Assembly: GCA_964544485.1 (NCBI GenBank)
Contig: CAZJBH010000001.1
Coordinates: 1-62,389 of the forward strand
DNA: 62,389 nucleotides
Source of the DNA: CAZJBH01 sp964544485
GTDB lineage: Bacteria > Patescibacteriota > Minisyncoccia > Portnoybacterales > UBA2143
Reading direction: 5' to 3'
In this document: in pieces, positions 23,904 to 32,719 of the stretch
Numbering within the stretch: the stretch's first letter is position 1
How the letters are laid out: every line of letters begins with the position of its first letter
Translations under genes and position numbers: made by a program
The notes under the pieces: model-generated
Seen by the model: the letters and a program-made list of their open reading frames with translations, nothing else
Database searches by the model: none
What the model was told of the DNA's origin: nothing

Positions 23904-26432
23904 CTAATAATTTGTTCTAATTATTATTTCATCTTGAGCTCGATTAAGAGCAGCATCATAGGCGCGCACTTTAATAGTCTGCTGGTCAGACATATTCAAA
24001 TAATCAGCTAGATTAAAAGTGATTGAATAAGGCGCTTTTGAATCAGTTCCGATTAATTTATCATTAAAAAAGAAATCTATTTGTTTGATTCCGAGTTCAG
24101 CTTGCGCGCTTGCTTGAATAGTTAAGGTATTTTGGCTATTTGGAAGAGAATAGTTATTCTTTGGCGAAGTGATTTCTATTATTGGTTGATTTTTTTGAAT
24201 ATGAATATCATCTTCTTCTTCAGGCGGGTTTTGGTTGTAGCATTTTGTTCCGCAAGGTTGTTGTTTGACCCAGTCTAAGACTGGTTTTTCCCAATTTAAA
24301 AATTGCGGATCTTGTTCTGGATTTTCCGGAAATTCTCCTAAGGGATTATCTTTATCTACATAATAGAGAATTGAATGAACTTGGTAATATTCTTTTTCTT
24401 CAATTAGATCAGGCGGAGTGAATTGAGTGGCTAATTTTCCGGAAAGACTATCAATAGCTACTTTTTTAGCGTAAGCTAATTCTCCGTTAAGCATTGGTTT
24501 TTCTGGATCATTTGGTTCCGGAGCAGTAAAATTTTCTATTTCTTTAGGCAGAATAAATTCTTGGAGCAATTCATCTTTTGGCTGGGTGATTTGTTCTTTT
24601 TTTTGCGTCTTTCTTTCATAAGCCCGTGTCATAAAATCATTCCAAATCGGCGCAGCTACTGCAGCTCCGGCAGCTCCAGAACGCATTTTATCAGTAAAAT
24701 CATTGTTTCCGGCCCAAACCCCGGCAGTTAAGCTCGGAGTATAGCCAACTGTCCATCCATCAGCGTAATCTTGAGTAGTTCCGGTTTTAGCGGCAGCTGG
24801 CCGGTTGGCTAAACGCAGTTTAGACCATTCGCCAAACATTGGCGCGCGCGCCTGGTTGTCTGAAAGCATATCATTTATTTGTCGGGCGATTTGTTTATCT
24901 ATAACTTTAATTGGATTATCTTGATATTCTTCCAAAATATTTCCTTTAGTGTCTTCAATTCTTAAAATCATGCTTAAAGAATGTTTAATTCCTTCTGAAG
25001 CAAAGACAGAATAAGCTGCTGTTTCGTCGATTAATTTAACTTCTCCTCCTCCTAAAACCAAAGAAAGCCCATAACGATCGCGGTCTTTTAAAGTGGTAAT
25101 ACCCATATCTTGGGCTAAATTAATTGTTTCTTCTATGCCGGCTAAATACAAAGCTTTAACTGCTGGAATATTAATTGATTGAGCTAGAGCGTCTTTAAAA
25201 CTAATTGGTCCGCGGAATCTATAATCATAGTTATGAGGAACATAGTCTTTGGTTGAACCTCCGGAACCAAAATTAGTTTCTAAATCAAAGACAATAGTTT
25301 GCGGAGTGAATCCTTTTTTTAAGGCAGCTGCATAGGCAAATGGCTTAAATGAAGATCCTGGTTGGCGATAAGGGCTGGTAGCTACATTAAATTGTTCTTC
25401 TTGATAATCTTTAGATCCGGTGATTGCTAAAAGTTGTCCTGTTTTTGAATCAATTGCTACCAGAGCTGCGTTAGAGGCATTGAATCTTTCATTGCTTTCA
25501 ACTCCTTTGGCAGTTGCTTCTTCAGCGATTTGCTGTAATTCCCAGTCTAGGGTGGTATAGACTTTAAGTCCAGCTTTATTAATATCAGTATAAAGGCGGC
25601 TGTATTTATCTTCTAAATACTCCTTAATCATAGTTACAAAGTGATGCGCTTTAAGTTCGCTTTGAGAAACATATTTTAATTCTGCTTGCTTAGCTTGATC
25701 AGCTTGCTCTTGAGTAATATATCCAAATTTAACCATTCGATTAAGAATAGACTCTTGTCTTTGTTTAAGCTTCTTTGGATGTGAGCCATAAGGAGAGTAA
25801 TAACTGGGAGCTTTAGGCAGAGACGCTAAAAGAGCTGCTTCAGCTAGGTTTAATTCTTGGGCGTTCTTATTGAAAAAAGTTCGGCTGGCTGATTCAATCC
25901 CATAGGCATTTGATCCATAAGGAACTTGGTTTAAATAAAAGCCAAGGATTTCATCTTTGGTATATTTTCTTTCCATAATTAAAGATAAAATAGCTTCTTT
26001 GATTTTGCGAGTATAAGTTCTTTCTGCTTGCGGCCCTCCTAAATAAGCGTTTTTAATATATTGCTGAGTAATAGTGGATCCACCTTGGCTAATCTCATTT
26101 CTGGTTAGATTAGACCAAGCAGCTCGCAGAATTCCTTTCCAGTCTAATCCAAGATGATGGTAAAAATTATCATCTTCAGCAACAATAGTTGCTCCTTTAA
26201 CATATTCTGGAATTTGTTCAAAAGTGATAATTGTGCGTTTTTCTTCTCCATGGATATCGTAAAGAATAATTTCACCGGTTCGATCATAGATTTTAGTTGA
26301 TTGAGCTATTTGATGCTGGTCTATTTTAGCCGGATCAGGCAAATCTTTGATGAAATAAGCAAAAATTCCAATTCCGCAAAGAACGGTTATTAAGATGATA
26401 AATAAGCCAAATTTGATTATTTTTTTAAACAT
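23904..26432 (-). CDS. Bifunctional penicillin-binding protein 1A
   Basis: Class A PBP of 842 aa that polymerises and cross-links peptidoglycan. An N-terminal membrane anchor (residues 5-28) is followed by a GT51 glycosyltransferase domain with the catalytic Glu in VAEDDNFYHH and the motif SQGGSTITQQYIKN. The transpeptidase domain has its active-site serine in PGSSFKPF (SxxK), then a SIN motif and KTGTT. A 100-residue C-terminal tail includes an Ig-like domain (ITSPKNNYSLPN, then FFFNDKLIGTDSKAPYSITF). A linker holds two Cys (QQPCGTKCYNQ). It is a single-gene unit facing dnaN. Confidence 0.95.
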   Translation of the reverse strand: MFKKIIKFGLFIILITVLCGIGIFAYFIKDLPDPAKIDQHQIAQSTKIYDRTGEIILYDIHGEEKRTIITFEQIPEYVKGATIVAEDDNFYHHLGLDWKGILRAAWSNLTRNEISQGGSTITQQYIKNAYLGGPQAERTYTRKIKEAILSLIMERKYTKDEILGFYLNQVPYGSNAYGIESASRTFFNKNAQELNLAEAALLASLPKAPSYYSPYGSHPKKLKQRQESILNRMVKFGYITQEQADQAKQAELKYVSQSELKAHHFVTMIKEYLEDKYSRLYTDINKAGLKVYTTLDWELQQIAEEATAKGVESNERFNASNAALVAIDSKTGQLLAITGSKDYQEEQFNVATSPYRQPGSSFKPFAYAAALKKGFTPQTIVFDLETNFGSGGSTKDYVPHNYDYRFRGPISFKDALAQSINIPAVKALYLAGIEETINLAQDMGITTLKDRDRYGLSLVLGGGEVKLIDETAAYSVFASEGIKHSLSMILRIEDTKGNILEEYQDNPIKVIDKQIARQINDMLSDNQARAPMFGEWSKLRLANRPAAAKTGTTQDYADGWTVGYTPSLTAGVWAGNNDFTDKMRSGAAGAAVAAPIWNDFMTRAYERKTQKKEQITQPKDELLQEFILPKEIENFTAPEPNDPEKPMLNGELAYAKKVAIDSLSGKLATQFTPPDLIEEKEYYQVHSILYYVDKDNPLGEFPENPEQDPQFLNWEKPVLDWVKQQPCGTKCYNQNPPEEEDDIHIQKNQPIIEITSPKNNYSLPNSQNTLTIQASAQAELGIKQIDFFFNDKLIGTDSKAPYSITFNLADYLNMSDQQTIKVRAYDAALNRAQDEIIIRTNY

Positions 26433-26477
26433 AAGCCTATTTTGTCATAATCAAGCATATTTTTCAAGTTAATCTAT

Positions 26478-26506
26478 TTGTAATTTTATTATTTGATTGC
26501 TATAAT
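26478..26506 (+). promoter_or_regulatory. Promoter of tyrS
   Basis: TTGTAA (26478-26483), 17-nt spacer, TATAAT (26501-26506) with an extended-TG (TGC) just before it. The predicted start near 26513 leaves a leader of only about 8 nt before the tyrS ATG. Confidence 0.7.
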
Positions 26507-26520
26507 TAATTATTATATAC

Positions 26521-27735
26521 ATGAATCAACAAGAATTAATTCAACAAGCTTTAACTCGGGGAGTAGAAAATGTTTATCCTGATTGTAAAAGTTTAGAAAA
26601 GCGTTTGCTTTCCGGTAAAAAAATGCGTTTGTATTGCGGATTTGATCCAACCGGACCGTCCTTACATATTGGTCATGCGATTCAGATTCGTAAATTAGCC
26701 CATTTTCAGAAATTAGGACATCAGGTAATTTTTTTAATTGGAGATTTTACCGGCATGATTGGAGATCCAACTGACAAAGCAGAAGCGCGCAAGAAATTAA
26801 CCAGACAAGAAGTTTTAAAAAATTCTGCGAATTATCAGGAGCAAGCCAGCAAGCTTTTGTCTTTTGATGGGAAAAATCCAGCTAAGGTGATGTATAATAG
26901 CGAGTGGAACGATAAGCTTAGCTTTGTTGATTTAATTGAATTGGCTTCTAATTTTACAGTTGGACAAATGATTGTTCGGGATATGTTTCAGGAAAGGATA
27001 AAAAACAAAAAGCCAGTTTATTTACATGAATTTTTTTATCCTTTAGCTCAGGCTTATGATAGCGTAGCGATGAATGTGAATTTAGAAGTAGGAGGGAATG
27101 ATCAGACCTTTAATATGTTATGCGGTCGAGATTTGATTAAAGCGGTTAAAAACAAAGAGAAATTTGTTTTAACAACCAAATTATTATCAGACGCATCAGG
27201 GATGAAAATGGGCAAAACAATTGGCAATATGATTAGTTTAGACGAAGAGCCAAGTGAAATATTTGGCCAAATTATGGCTTGGCCGGATGAATTAATTATT
27301 CCTGGGTTAGAACTTTGCACTGATTTGCCGATTAAAGAAATTGAACAAATAGAAAAAGATATTAAAATAGATAAAATGAATCCGCGCGATGCTAAGGCAA
27401 GATTAGCTAGAGAGGTAGTATTAATTCATCATGGAGAAAAACAAGCTCAACAAGCAGAGCAAGAATTTAACCGGATTTTTAAAGAAAAAGACAAACCGAG
27501 CCAAATTCCTGAATTTAAAATAGATAAAAAGAAATACAATATTTTAAATTTGTTAGTTGAGACTAAATTAACTAATAGCAAAGGCGAAGCCAGAAGATTA
27601 ATTCAACAAGGGGGTGTTAAAATAGATAATAAAAAAATCTCTGATACTGAAACAGAGATTGAGTTAAAAGATAAAATGGTGATTCAAGCCGGTAAAAGAA
27701 AGTTTATTCAGGTAAAAATAGATAATCAAGAATAA
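26521..27735 (+). CDS. tyrS: Tyrosyl-tRNA synthetase
   Basis: Class I aaRS of 404 aa that charges tRNA-Tyr. The HIGH motif is intact (PTGPSLHIGHAIQIRKL) and the KMSKS loop appears as KMGKT. The tyrosine pocket region GGNDQTFNMLCGRDL is present. A C-terminal S4 RNA-binding domain (NSKGEARRLIQQGGVKI) completes the bacterial type. There is no SD, and the promoter implies a very short leader. The last 32 nt overlap the convergent ATP-grasp gene. Confidence 0.96.
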   Translation: MNQQELIQQALTRGVENVYPDCKSLEKRLLSGKKMRLYCGFDPTGPSLHIGHAIQIRKLAHFQKLGHQVIFLIGDFTGMIGDPTDKAEARKKLTRQEVLKNSANYQEQASKLLSFDGKNPAKVMYNSEWNDKLSFVDLIELASNFTVGQMIVRDMFQERIKNKKPVYLHEFFYPLAQAYDSVAMNVNLEVGGNDQTFNMLCGRDLIKAVKNKEKFVLTTKLLSDASGMKMGKTIGNMISLDEEPSEIFGQIMAWPDELIIPGLELCTDLPIKEIEQIEKDIKIDKMNPRDAKARLAREVVLIHHGEKQAQQAEQEFNRIFKEKDKPSQIPEFKIDKKKYNILNLLVETKLTNSKGEARRLIQQGGVKIDNKKISDTETEIELKDKMVIQAGKRKFIQVKIDNQE

Positions 27736-28723
27736 TTTTGGCAATATTTCTGCTTTGTCCTTGATGGGGGAAATGATGTGTCCAGATGCCGGGTCCAGCA
27801 TTAATTTCAATAATTTTTCCTTTAGTTTGATCTATTGGCTGGCTAATATCTTTAGCAATTATATCTACTCCGCCAATTTCTAGATCAAGCGCTTGAATCG
27901 CCTGAACAGCGATTTTTTTATTGATTGAATGAACTTGCTCGGTTATATCTTTGATTGCTGCTCCAGTGCTAAAGTTGCCATTTTCTCTAAGGCGGATAGG
28001 TTTGTTTTTTTCTAGAATTGAGCCAAGCTGGTAGTTTTGTTTAGCCAAAGTGTTTTTAAGATGTTGATCAATTGGGATCGGTTTTAAATAAGGAGCAAAA
28101 GAATCAGCTCTGCTTTTCCTATTTTTATTTTCCCAATCAATTAATTTTCTAATTGTTTTTTTGCCATCTCCTGTAATTTGGGGAAGTTTTTTTTGAGTAG
28201 CTGCTATAAATCTATCTTTGATAATCAATAAGCGATAATCTTTACCTTGAATTTGTTTTTCAATAATCAAAGAAGGATATTTTTGAAGCAGTGTTTTAGC
28301 TTTTCTTTTTAGTTGTTCAATTTTTTTGATAGATAATAAAATATCTGAGCCGCCTTTTTCCGCAACCGGCTTAATCACCCAGGGCGGACTAATGGATAGA
28401 TTTTTTAAGTCGCTAAGCCGGGTGATTTTTTGCATTTGGCTAACCGGCAATTGTTTTTCTTTTAAAATCTGATTAGTTAGATATTTGAATAAAGTTAAGT
28501 CGCAAGCGGTTTTAACGTTAAAGTATCCCCGTTTAGGGCAGATCCATTTTGTTTTTTCTTTTTGTTCCAATTTTAAATAAAGGATTTTTTTATTCTTGAG
28601 CGGTCTTTTTTTGATTTGACAATCAATATTTTGATTTATTGCTTCTTTGATTAATAAAGCGGAGATAGGAAAGTTTAAATAGTCTTTTGCCTGAATTTTG
28701 TTTTTTGTTTGTGTTTTTATCAT
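27704..28723 (-). CDS. ATP-grasp ligase, cyanophycin-synthetase/RimK-like
   Basis: Protein of 339 aa with an ATP-grasp fold. PPWVIKPVAEKGGSDI is the ATP-binding glycine-rich loop and IEKQIQGKDYRLLIIKDRFIAATQ the central strand pair. NFSTGAAIKDITEQVH and GGVDIIAKDI follow, then the metal-binding end GKIIEINAGPGIWTHH. The order and wording are closest to the ATP-grasp half of cyanophycin synthetase (CphA), but with no Mur-ligase half. It would form an amide bond between a carboxylate and an amino group; the substrate is unknown. It is the last gene of the ruvC-7TM-ATP-grasp cluster. One nt separates it from the gene upstream, and its 3' end overlaps tyrS. Confidence 0.8.
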   Translation of the reverse strand: MIKTQTKNKIQAKDYLNFPISALLIKEAINQNIDCQIKKRPLKNKKILYLKLEQKEKTKWICPKRGYFNVKTACDLTLFKYLTNQILKEKQLPVSQMQKITRLSDLKNLSISPPWVIKPVAEKGGSDILLSIKKIEQLKRKAKTLLQKYPSLIIEKQIQGKDYRLLIIKDRFIAATQKKLPQITGDGKKTIRKLIDWENKNRKSRADSFAPYLKPIPIDQHLKNTLAKQNYQLGSILEKNKPIRLRENGNFSTGAAIKDITEQVHSINKKIAVQAIQALDLEIGGVDIIAKDISQPIDQTKGKIIEINAGPGIWTHHFPHQGQSRNIAKIILDYLFLPE

Positions 28724-28724
28724 T

Positions 28725-30215
28725 TTATCCTTTAGCTAAAAGACTTGGTTTGAAAAACTTTTTAAGCTTTATCCATCGGATTGGCTTAAGGTCAAAAGAT
28801 TGATAAACGCTTTGAGCTACTTGTTTAGCCCATGGATTAAGTGATTTAAAAGAATTGTCTAAAGCTCGTTCAAGGGTAAGGATTCGGCAAAGTCTGCGAT
28901 TTGGGCTAAAATGAGATCCTTTAAAAGGAACTCCATCAGCTAAAATGAATTCTTTTTCATTTTTAAGATGTTTTAAATCATAGCCGGGACGGAGATAATA
29001 GGGTTGATTGCTTTTTAATTTATAGATTCCGGCTTTAAGCTGTTGGTGATTTCTAGCCCAGCGTCCGGAAAGATTATGCAGGATCATTTGGCTGCCTTTT
29101 TTCTTTTGCCGGATTAAATCATTTATTTTTCTTAAATCTATTTGATAATCTTGCTTTAGGAATTCTAGCGCGTGAAAGGCAATAATTGGCGGTTCATTGT
29201 TTAAGAGCTGAGCCATATTGATTACCGGGAAAGATCCTAATAAACGGGGATTGCATTCTATTGTATAAAGTTGTTTTTTGTTTGAGTTAAAGATAAAATC
29301 TAATCCAAAAATTCCTTGATATCCCAATTCTTTAAGCCGATATCCGATTTTTTCCGCGGCTTGATAAGCCTGATTTTCAATCTCTTGGTCAAATTGAGAA
29401 CTTGTCCAGTCATGCCCGCAAAAAAGTCCGGAACCTTTTTCCGGATTATATAATTCAGGAATATCTAAAATTTGATGCTGGAGATTAGTTGAAAGAATTC
29501 CCCGGCTGGTAACACAAGCAGTAATTGAAGGAGATGATCCTTGGATGTGTTTGGCTACAATTACTTGTTCGGTTGGCTTAATTTTTTTTTCTTCTTCTGG
29601 ATCATATTTCTGTTTTAGTTTTTCTAGCGCATTTTGAAAATTTTCTTGATTATTGATAAAAAAAGTTCCTTTGCCTCCGCCTTTAGTTGGATGCTGGATT
29701 ACAAAAGGAAGCCCGTATTTATTGATTAAATGCCCGTAATGAAGATTTTCTACTGAACATATTTTTCCAGGCGGAGTTTTTAAATTTAATTCTTGAAGTA
29801 ATTTTCTGAATTTGATTTTATCTTCTAGCATTTTTTTGCCAAAGTCAGTTGGATTAGCAATCAATTGCCAATTGTTTTCTTGGCAGATTTGTTCCATTTT
29901 AGAAGAAGCTTTGTGGACAATAATTGCCGGAGAATTAAATTTGTTTAAGTATTTTTTAGTTTGTTCAAGTTTTAAAACAGTGGTTGCGTTTCTTGGCTCT
30001 TGGATATGCTTTACTCCCATGCCTTTTTCCAAAGAAAGGGTTTCTATATCCTTCTCAATTAATTTAGTGTCCAAGCTATAACGCAGAGTTAATAAGCGAT
30101 AAGGATTGGCAATTTCTTCCATGCCAAGCCGGTCAAAAGCATAAACTCCAGCTCCAAAAATCGGAGTTTTTATTGTTTTAAAATATTTTTTAAGAGTAGG
30201 TAAATCTTGAATCAT
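28725..30215 (-). CDS. ATP-grasp protein, carbamoyl-phosphate-synthetase-like fold
   Basis: Protein of 496 aa taken from ATG 30215, which follows the preceding gene's TAG by one base (TAGCATG). The longer frame from 30266 would overlap that gene by 50 nt. A Rossmann-like N-terminal part (FGAGVYAFDRLG) precedes the ATP-grasp domain. Its motifs are LPFVIQHPTKGGGKGTFFI (ATP loop), EQVIVAKHIQGSSPSITACV, GYQGIFGLDFIFN and YTIECNPRLLGSFP with the metal-binding E-x-N. The C-terminal 130 residues are of unknown fold. The substrate is unknown. The intact E-x-N and K residues argue for an active ligase. It lies third in a four-gene cassette. Confidence 0.75.
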   Translation of the reverse strand: MIQDLPTLKKYFKTIKTPIFGAGVYAFDRLGMEEIANPYRLLTLRYSLDTKLIEKDIETLSLEKGMGVKHIQEPRNATTVLKLEQTKKYLNKFNSPAIIVHKASSKMEQICQENNWQLIANPTDFGKKMLEDKIKFRKLLQELNLKTPPGKICSVENLHYGHLINKYGLPFVIQHPTKGGGKGTFFINNQENFQNALEKLKQKYDPEEEKKIKPTEQVIVAKHIQGSSPSITACVTSRGILSTNLQHQILDIPELYNPEKGSGLFCGHDWTSSQFDQEIENQAYQAAEKIGYRLKELGYQGIFGLDFIFNSNKKQLYTIECNPRLLGSFPVINMAQLLNNEPPIIAFHALEFLKQDYQIDLRKINDLIRQKKKGSQMILHNLSGRWARNHQQLKAGIYKLKSNQPYYLRPGYDLKHLKNEKEFILADGVPFKGSHFSPNRRLCRILTLERALDNSFKSLNPWAKQVAQSVYQSFDLKPIRWIKLKKFFKPSLLAKG

Positions 30216-30216
30216 G

Positions 30217-31545
30217 CTATTTTTTAATTGAATTTTTGCGCATAAAAACATTTTTAGCCGGGTCAACTAAGAATCTTTTTAAATCGCGCCGTCCAATGAT
30301 AATATCATATTTCATTTCTTTGCGGTCAGCTACAAAAGCTTCAGAGCTGACTAATCTTTTATCTAAAACAAAATTTAGATTAATAATCGGACGCTCTTGA
30401 GATCCTAAGGATCCGCGCACCTTTTTTGTTCCAATTATATGCGTTAGCCCTAAATCATTGGCCAGGCTTTGGCAAATAGTGGTTCGGTAAGCGCCAGTAT
30501 CAATTTTAGCCATAATTGAATGTCTTTGCCTGTGTTCGTCTAAAATTTCAATTGGTTCATTAACTCCGATTACTTTTCGTCCGGAAATTTCTTCTAATTC
30601 TTCTTCAATTTCTCCGCCAAATAAATCTTGGGCTAAATTAACTCCTTTGTTAATTGTTTTAACTTTTAATCCTTTGACTCTTTTTAAACGATCTTGCAAA
30701 GGAGCAAGATTGGCAATTTGAATAGAAAGTCCGGGTCGAGTATTTAATTCAAGGATAACCGGTCCCTTATCTCGATCAATTGCAATATCAATTCCTAAAA
30801 ACCCGATTCTAGAAATCAATTGGGCATGAATAGCCATTCTAAGCGCTTCTTTCCATTCAGGAATGTGAATACCGCGAAGAGGTAGCCGGCTATCAGGAAG
30901 ATATTCAATAATTTGATCTTTTTGAATAGCAGTCGTAGTCACTCCAGTGCCCATATCAATTCCTACTCCAATTCCGCTTAAGTGAAGATTTGCTCGTCCG
31001 CCTGATTCTTTAGTTGGCAGTCTTAGTTCAGCCATAATTGGGACGCCATTGTAAATAATAATTCTAATATCAGGAATTCCGCGATAGCTGTAAGGCTTAA
31101 AAAGTTTTAAGAGTTTGATTCTTTCTTCAAAAAAAGCAATGTCTGGCAATCCGGTTTTAGAAAAGTTTCCTTCAAGTATGTTTAAGATATGATTTTGCAG
31201 ATCTTTAACTTGAACAGTTTTTTTATCAGCTTTAACCCAGGGACAGGGAGCTTGTTTTTTTCTTCCGTAAACAATTAAAATTCCTTCTCCTCCTAAACCG
31301 CGATTCGGCTTTAAAGTAAAGCTTTTCGGAAGTATATTCCAGTCAAAGTTTTTTAATTCTTCATAGTTTTTAATTATTGCGAAATCTTGAAGCACAGGCA
31401 AGCCATTTCGGCTGAGTAATTTTTTGGCTAAAAGCTTGTTATCAGCAATGCGATTAGCCCTCTTAGTGTTAGAGGGCTTTAAATAAAGTAGGTTGCGGGC
31501 GTTAATTCCTAGAACAGGGTTTGATTTTTGAATAAATTTTAGCAT
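30217..31545 (-). CDS. Fusion of alpha-L-glutamate-ligase-like ATP-grasp and retropepsin-like protease (RimK-associated)
   Basis: Protein of 442 aa taken from ATG 31545 (TAGCATG after the 7TM gene; the frame from 31578 overlaps it). Residues about 1-300 form a RimK-related ATP-grasp domain: NRIADNKLLAKKLL, FTLKPNRGLGGEGILIVYG, IRIIIYNGVPIMAELRLPT and FLGIDIAIDRDKGPVILELN with the E-x-N metal site. From about residue 325 comes a domain like the 'ATP-dependent zinc protease' family (PF05618), with IMAKIDTGAYRTTI carrying the DTG(A) retropepsin motif, then DIIIGRRDLKRFLV. In proteobacteria these are, to my knowledge, two separate neighbouring genes. Here they are one chain, directly linking peptide ligation with peptide removal. 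Confidence 0.82.
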   Translation of the reverse strand: MLKFIQKSNPVLGINARNLLYLKPSNTKRANRIADNKLLAKKLLSRNGLPVLQDFAIIKNYEELKNFDWNILPKSFTLKPNRGLGGEGILIVYGRKKQAPCPWVKADKKTVQVKDLQNHILNILEGNFSKTGLPDIAFFEERIKLLKLFKPYSYRGIPDIRIIIYNGVPIMAELRLPTKESGGRANLHLSGIGVGIDMGTGVTTTAIQKDQIIEYLPDSRLPLRGIHIPEWKEALRMAIHAQLISRIGFLGIDIAIDRDKGPVILELNTRPGLSIQIANLAPLQDRLKRVKGLKVKTINKGVNLAQDLFGGEIEEELEEISGRKVIGVNEPIEILDEHRQRHSIMAKIDTGAYRTTICQSLANDLGLTHIIGTKKVRGSLGSQERPIINLNFVLDKRLVSSEAFVADRKEMKYDIIIGRRDLKRFLVDPAKNVFMRKNSIKK

Positions 31546-31546
31546 G

Positions 31547-32218
31547 CTATTTCTTGGTCTTTTTTTCCGGTATTTCAATATTTTTAATTACTTGCCTAAA
31601 ACGGTAAAGTTCGGTTAAGCGCAAACCAGTCCATTTTCCTAGGAGAATATTAATTAAGATTGTAATCAGGATGGTTAGCAGTGGATAAGCTAAAACTATA
31701 GATTGGAGCCATGGCCAAAGAGCTATCCAATAGCAGATAATTGACAAGATTAAGGTTTCTAAGGTTAAAATAATTGCTTCTCGATCGCCTCTTTCAATTT
31801 GCGCGGCAATGAATTTTTCTACTAAAGTAGTCATAACAACAATTGCAAAAATAGAGACAGTGATTAAATTATTAAATTCAAAGTATGAACCTAACAGTAT
31901 GATTAAAAGAATTGCTACTGCTACTGAAGTAATTACTAAAGCCATGCGAGGCAGGTATAAGAGGCGCGATTTTCTAACTAAAAGACGCATGAATGTGCCA
32001 ACTATCATGATGATAACAAAAAAAGCAAAACCATAGGTTAAGCCCAAGGTAATAAATGCATAAGCAATAATCAAAGGTGTATAAATGCCAAATCCTTTAA
32101 TTCCGACAATCTGTCTGGCAAAAGCGATTACCAGAGCGGTAATCGGCAGCATTAAAAGAAGAATAATTGTTTCTTCTGGCGCGCCTTGGCTAATCATATA
32201 GCTAGTAATTGAAGACAT
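31547..32218 (-). CDS. 7TM membrane protein of the inactive-transglutaminase-associated type
   Basis: Protein of 223 aa with about seven hydrophobic helices. It carries the block PITALVIAFARQIVGIKGFGIYTPLIIAYAF, followed by LVRKSRLLYLPRMALVI and VEKFIAAQIERGDREA. This is the pattern of the '7 transmembrane helices usually fused to an inactive transglutaminase' domain (PF14402). The transglutaminase part itself is missing. It starts 12 nt after ruvC and is followed by the ATP-grasp/protease fusion, the partner expected in this family. It is probably a membrane receptor or export partner for the product of the ligases. Confidence 0.75.
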   Translation of the reverse strand: MSSITSYMISQGAPEETIILLLMLPITALVIAFARQIVGIKGFGIYTPLIIAYAFITLGLTYGFAFFVIIMIVGTFMRLLVRKSRLLYLPRMALVITSVAVAILLIILLGSYFEFNNLITVSIFAIVVMTTLVEKFIAAQIERGDREAIILTLETLILSIICYWIALWPWLQSIVLAYPLLTILITILINILLGKWTGLRLTELYRFRQVIKNIEIPEKKTKK

Positions 32219-32230
32219 AGATTTGTATGT

Positions 32231-32704
32231 TTAATTATTTTCGCTGTTAGCGCAGCAAATAGCAGCGGCTAAAGCGTCAGCCGCATCATCTGGCTTAGGG
32301 ATTTTGTCTAGGTTTAATAAAAGTTTAACCATTTTTTGGACTTGCATTTTTTCCGCTCTTCCATAGCTGGTAATTGCTTGTTTGATTTGCAAAGGAGTAT
32401 ATTCCAAAATTGGTATTTTTAAATTAGCAGCTCGAGACAAAATAACTCCTCGCGCTTGGCTCACTTTAATTACTGTTTTAGTATTTTTAAAAAAAAATAA
32501 ATCCTCGACTGCTATTTTTCCAGGTTTATATTCTTTGATAATTTTTTTTAATTCTTGATCTAATTGAGAAAGTCTTACTCCAGTAGAGAATTTTGGCTCG
32601 GTTCTAATGCAACCGTATTCAATTAATTCAATTTGATTTGCTTTTTTTTGGATTAGTCCGTAGCCAGTAATAGCAGTTCCTGGGTCAATTCCAAGGATGA
32701 TCAT
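32231..32704 (-). CDS. ruvC: Holliday junction resolvase RuvC
   Basis: Endonuclease of 157 aa that cuts Holliday junctions with RuvAB. The four acidic catalytic residues are present: Asp in GIDPGTAITGYG, Glu in VEDLFFFKNTKTVIK, and the Asp pair in KPDDAADALAAA. Length is standard. It lies 15 nt after yebC, the usual partner, and heads into the ATP-grasp cassette. ruvB is 4 kb away and ruvA is not in the window. Confidence 0.97.
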   Translation of the reverse strand: MIILGIDPGTAITGYGLIQKKANQIELIEYGCIRTEPKFSTGVRLSQLDQELKKIIKEYKPGKIAVEDLFFFKNTKTVIKVSQARGVILSRAANLKIPILEYTPLQIKQAITSYGRAEKMQVQKMVKLLLNLDKIPKPDDAADALAAAICCANSENN

Positions 32705-32719
32705 ATAATTAAAGTTAGC

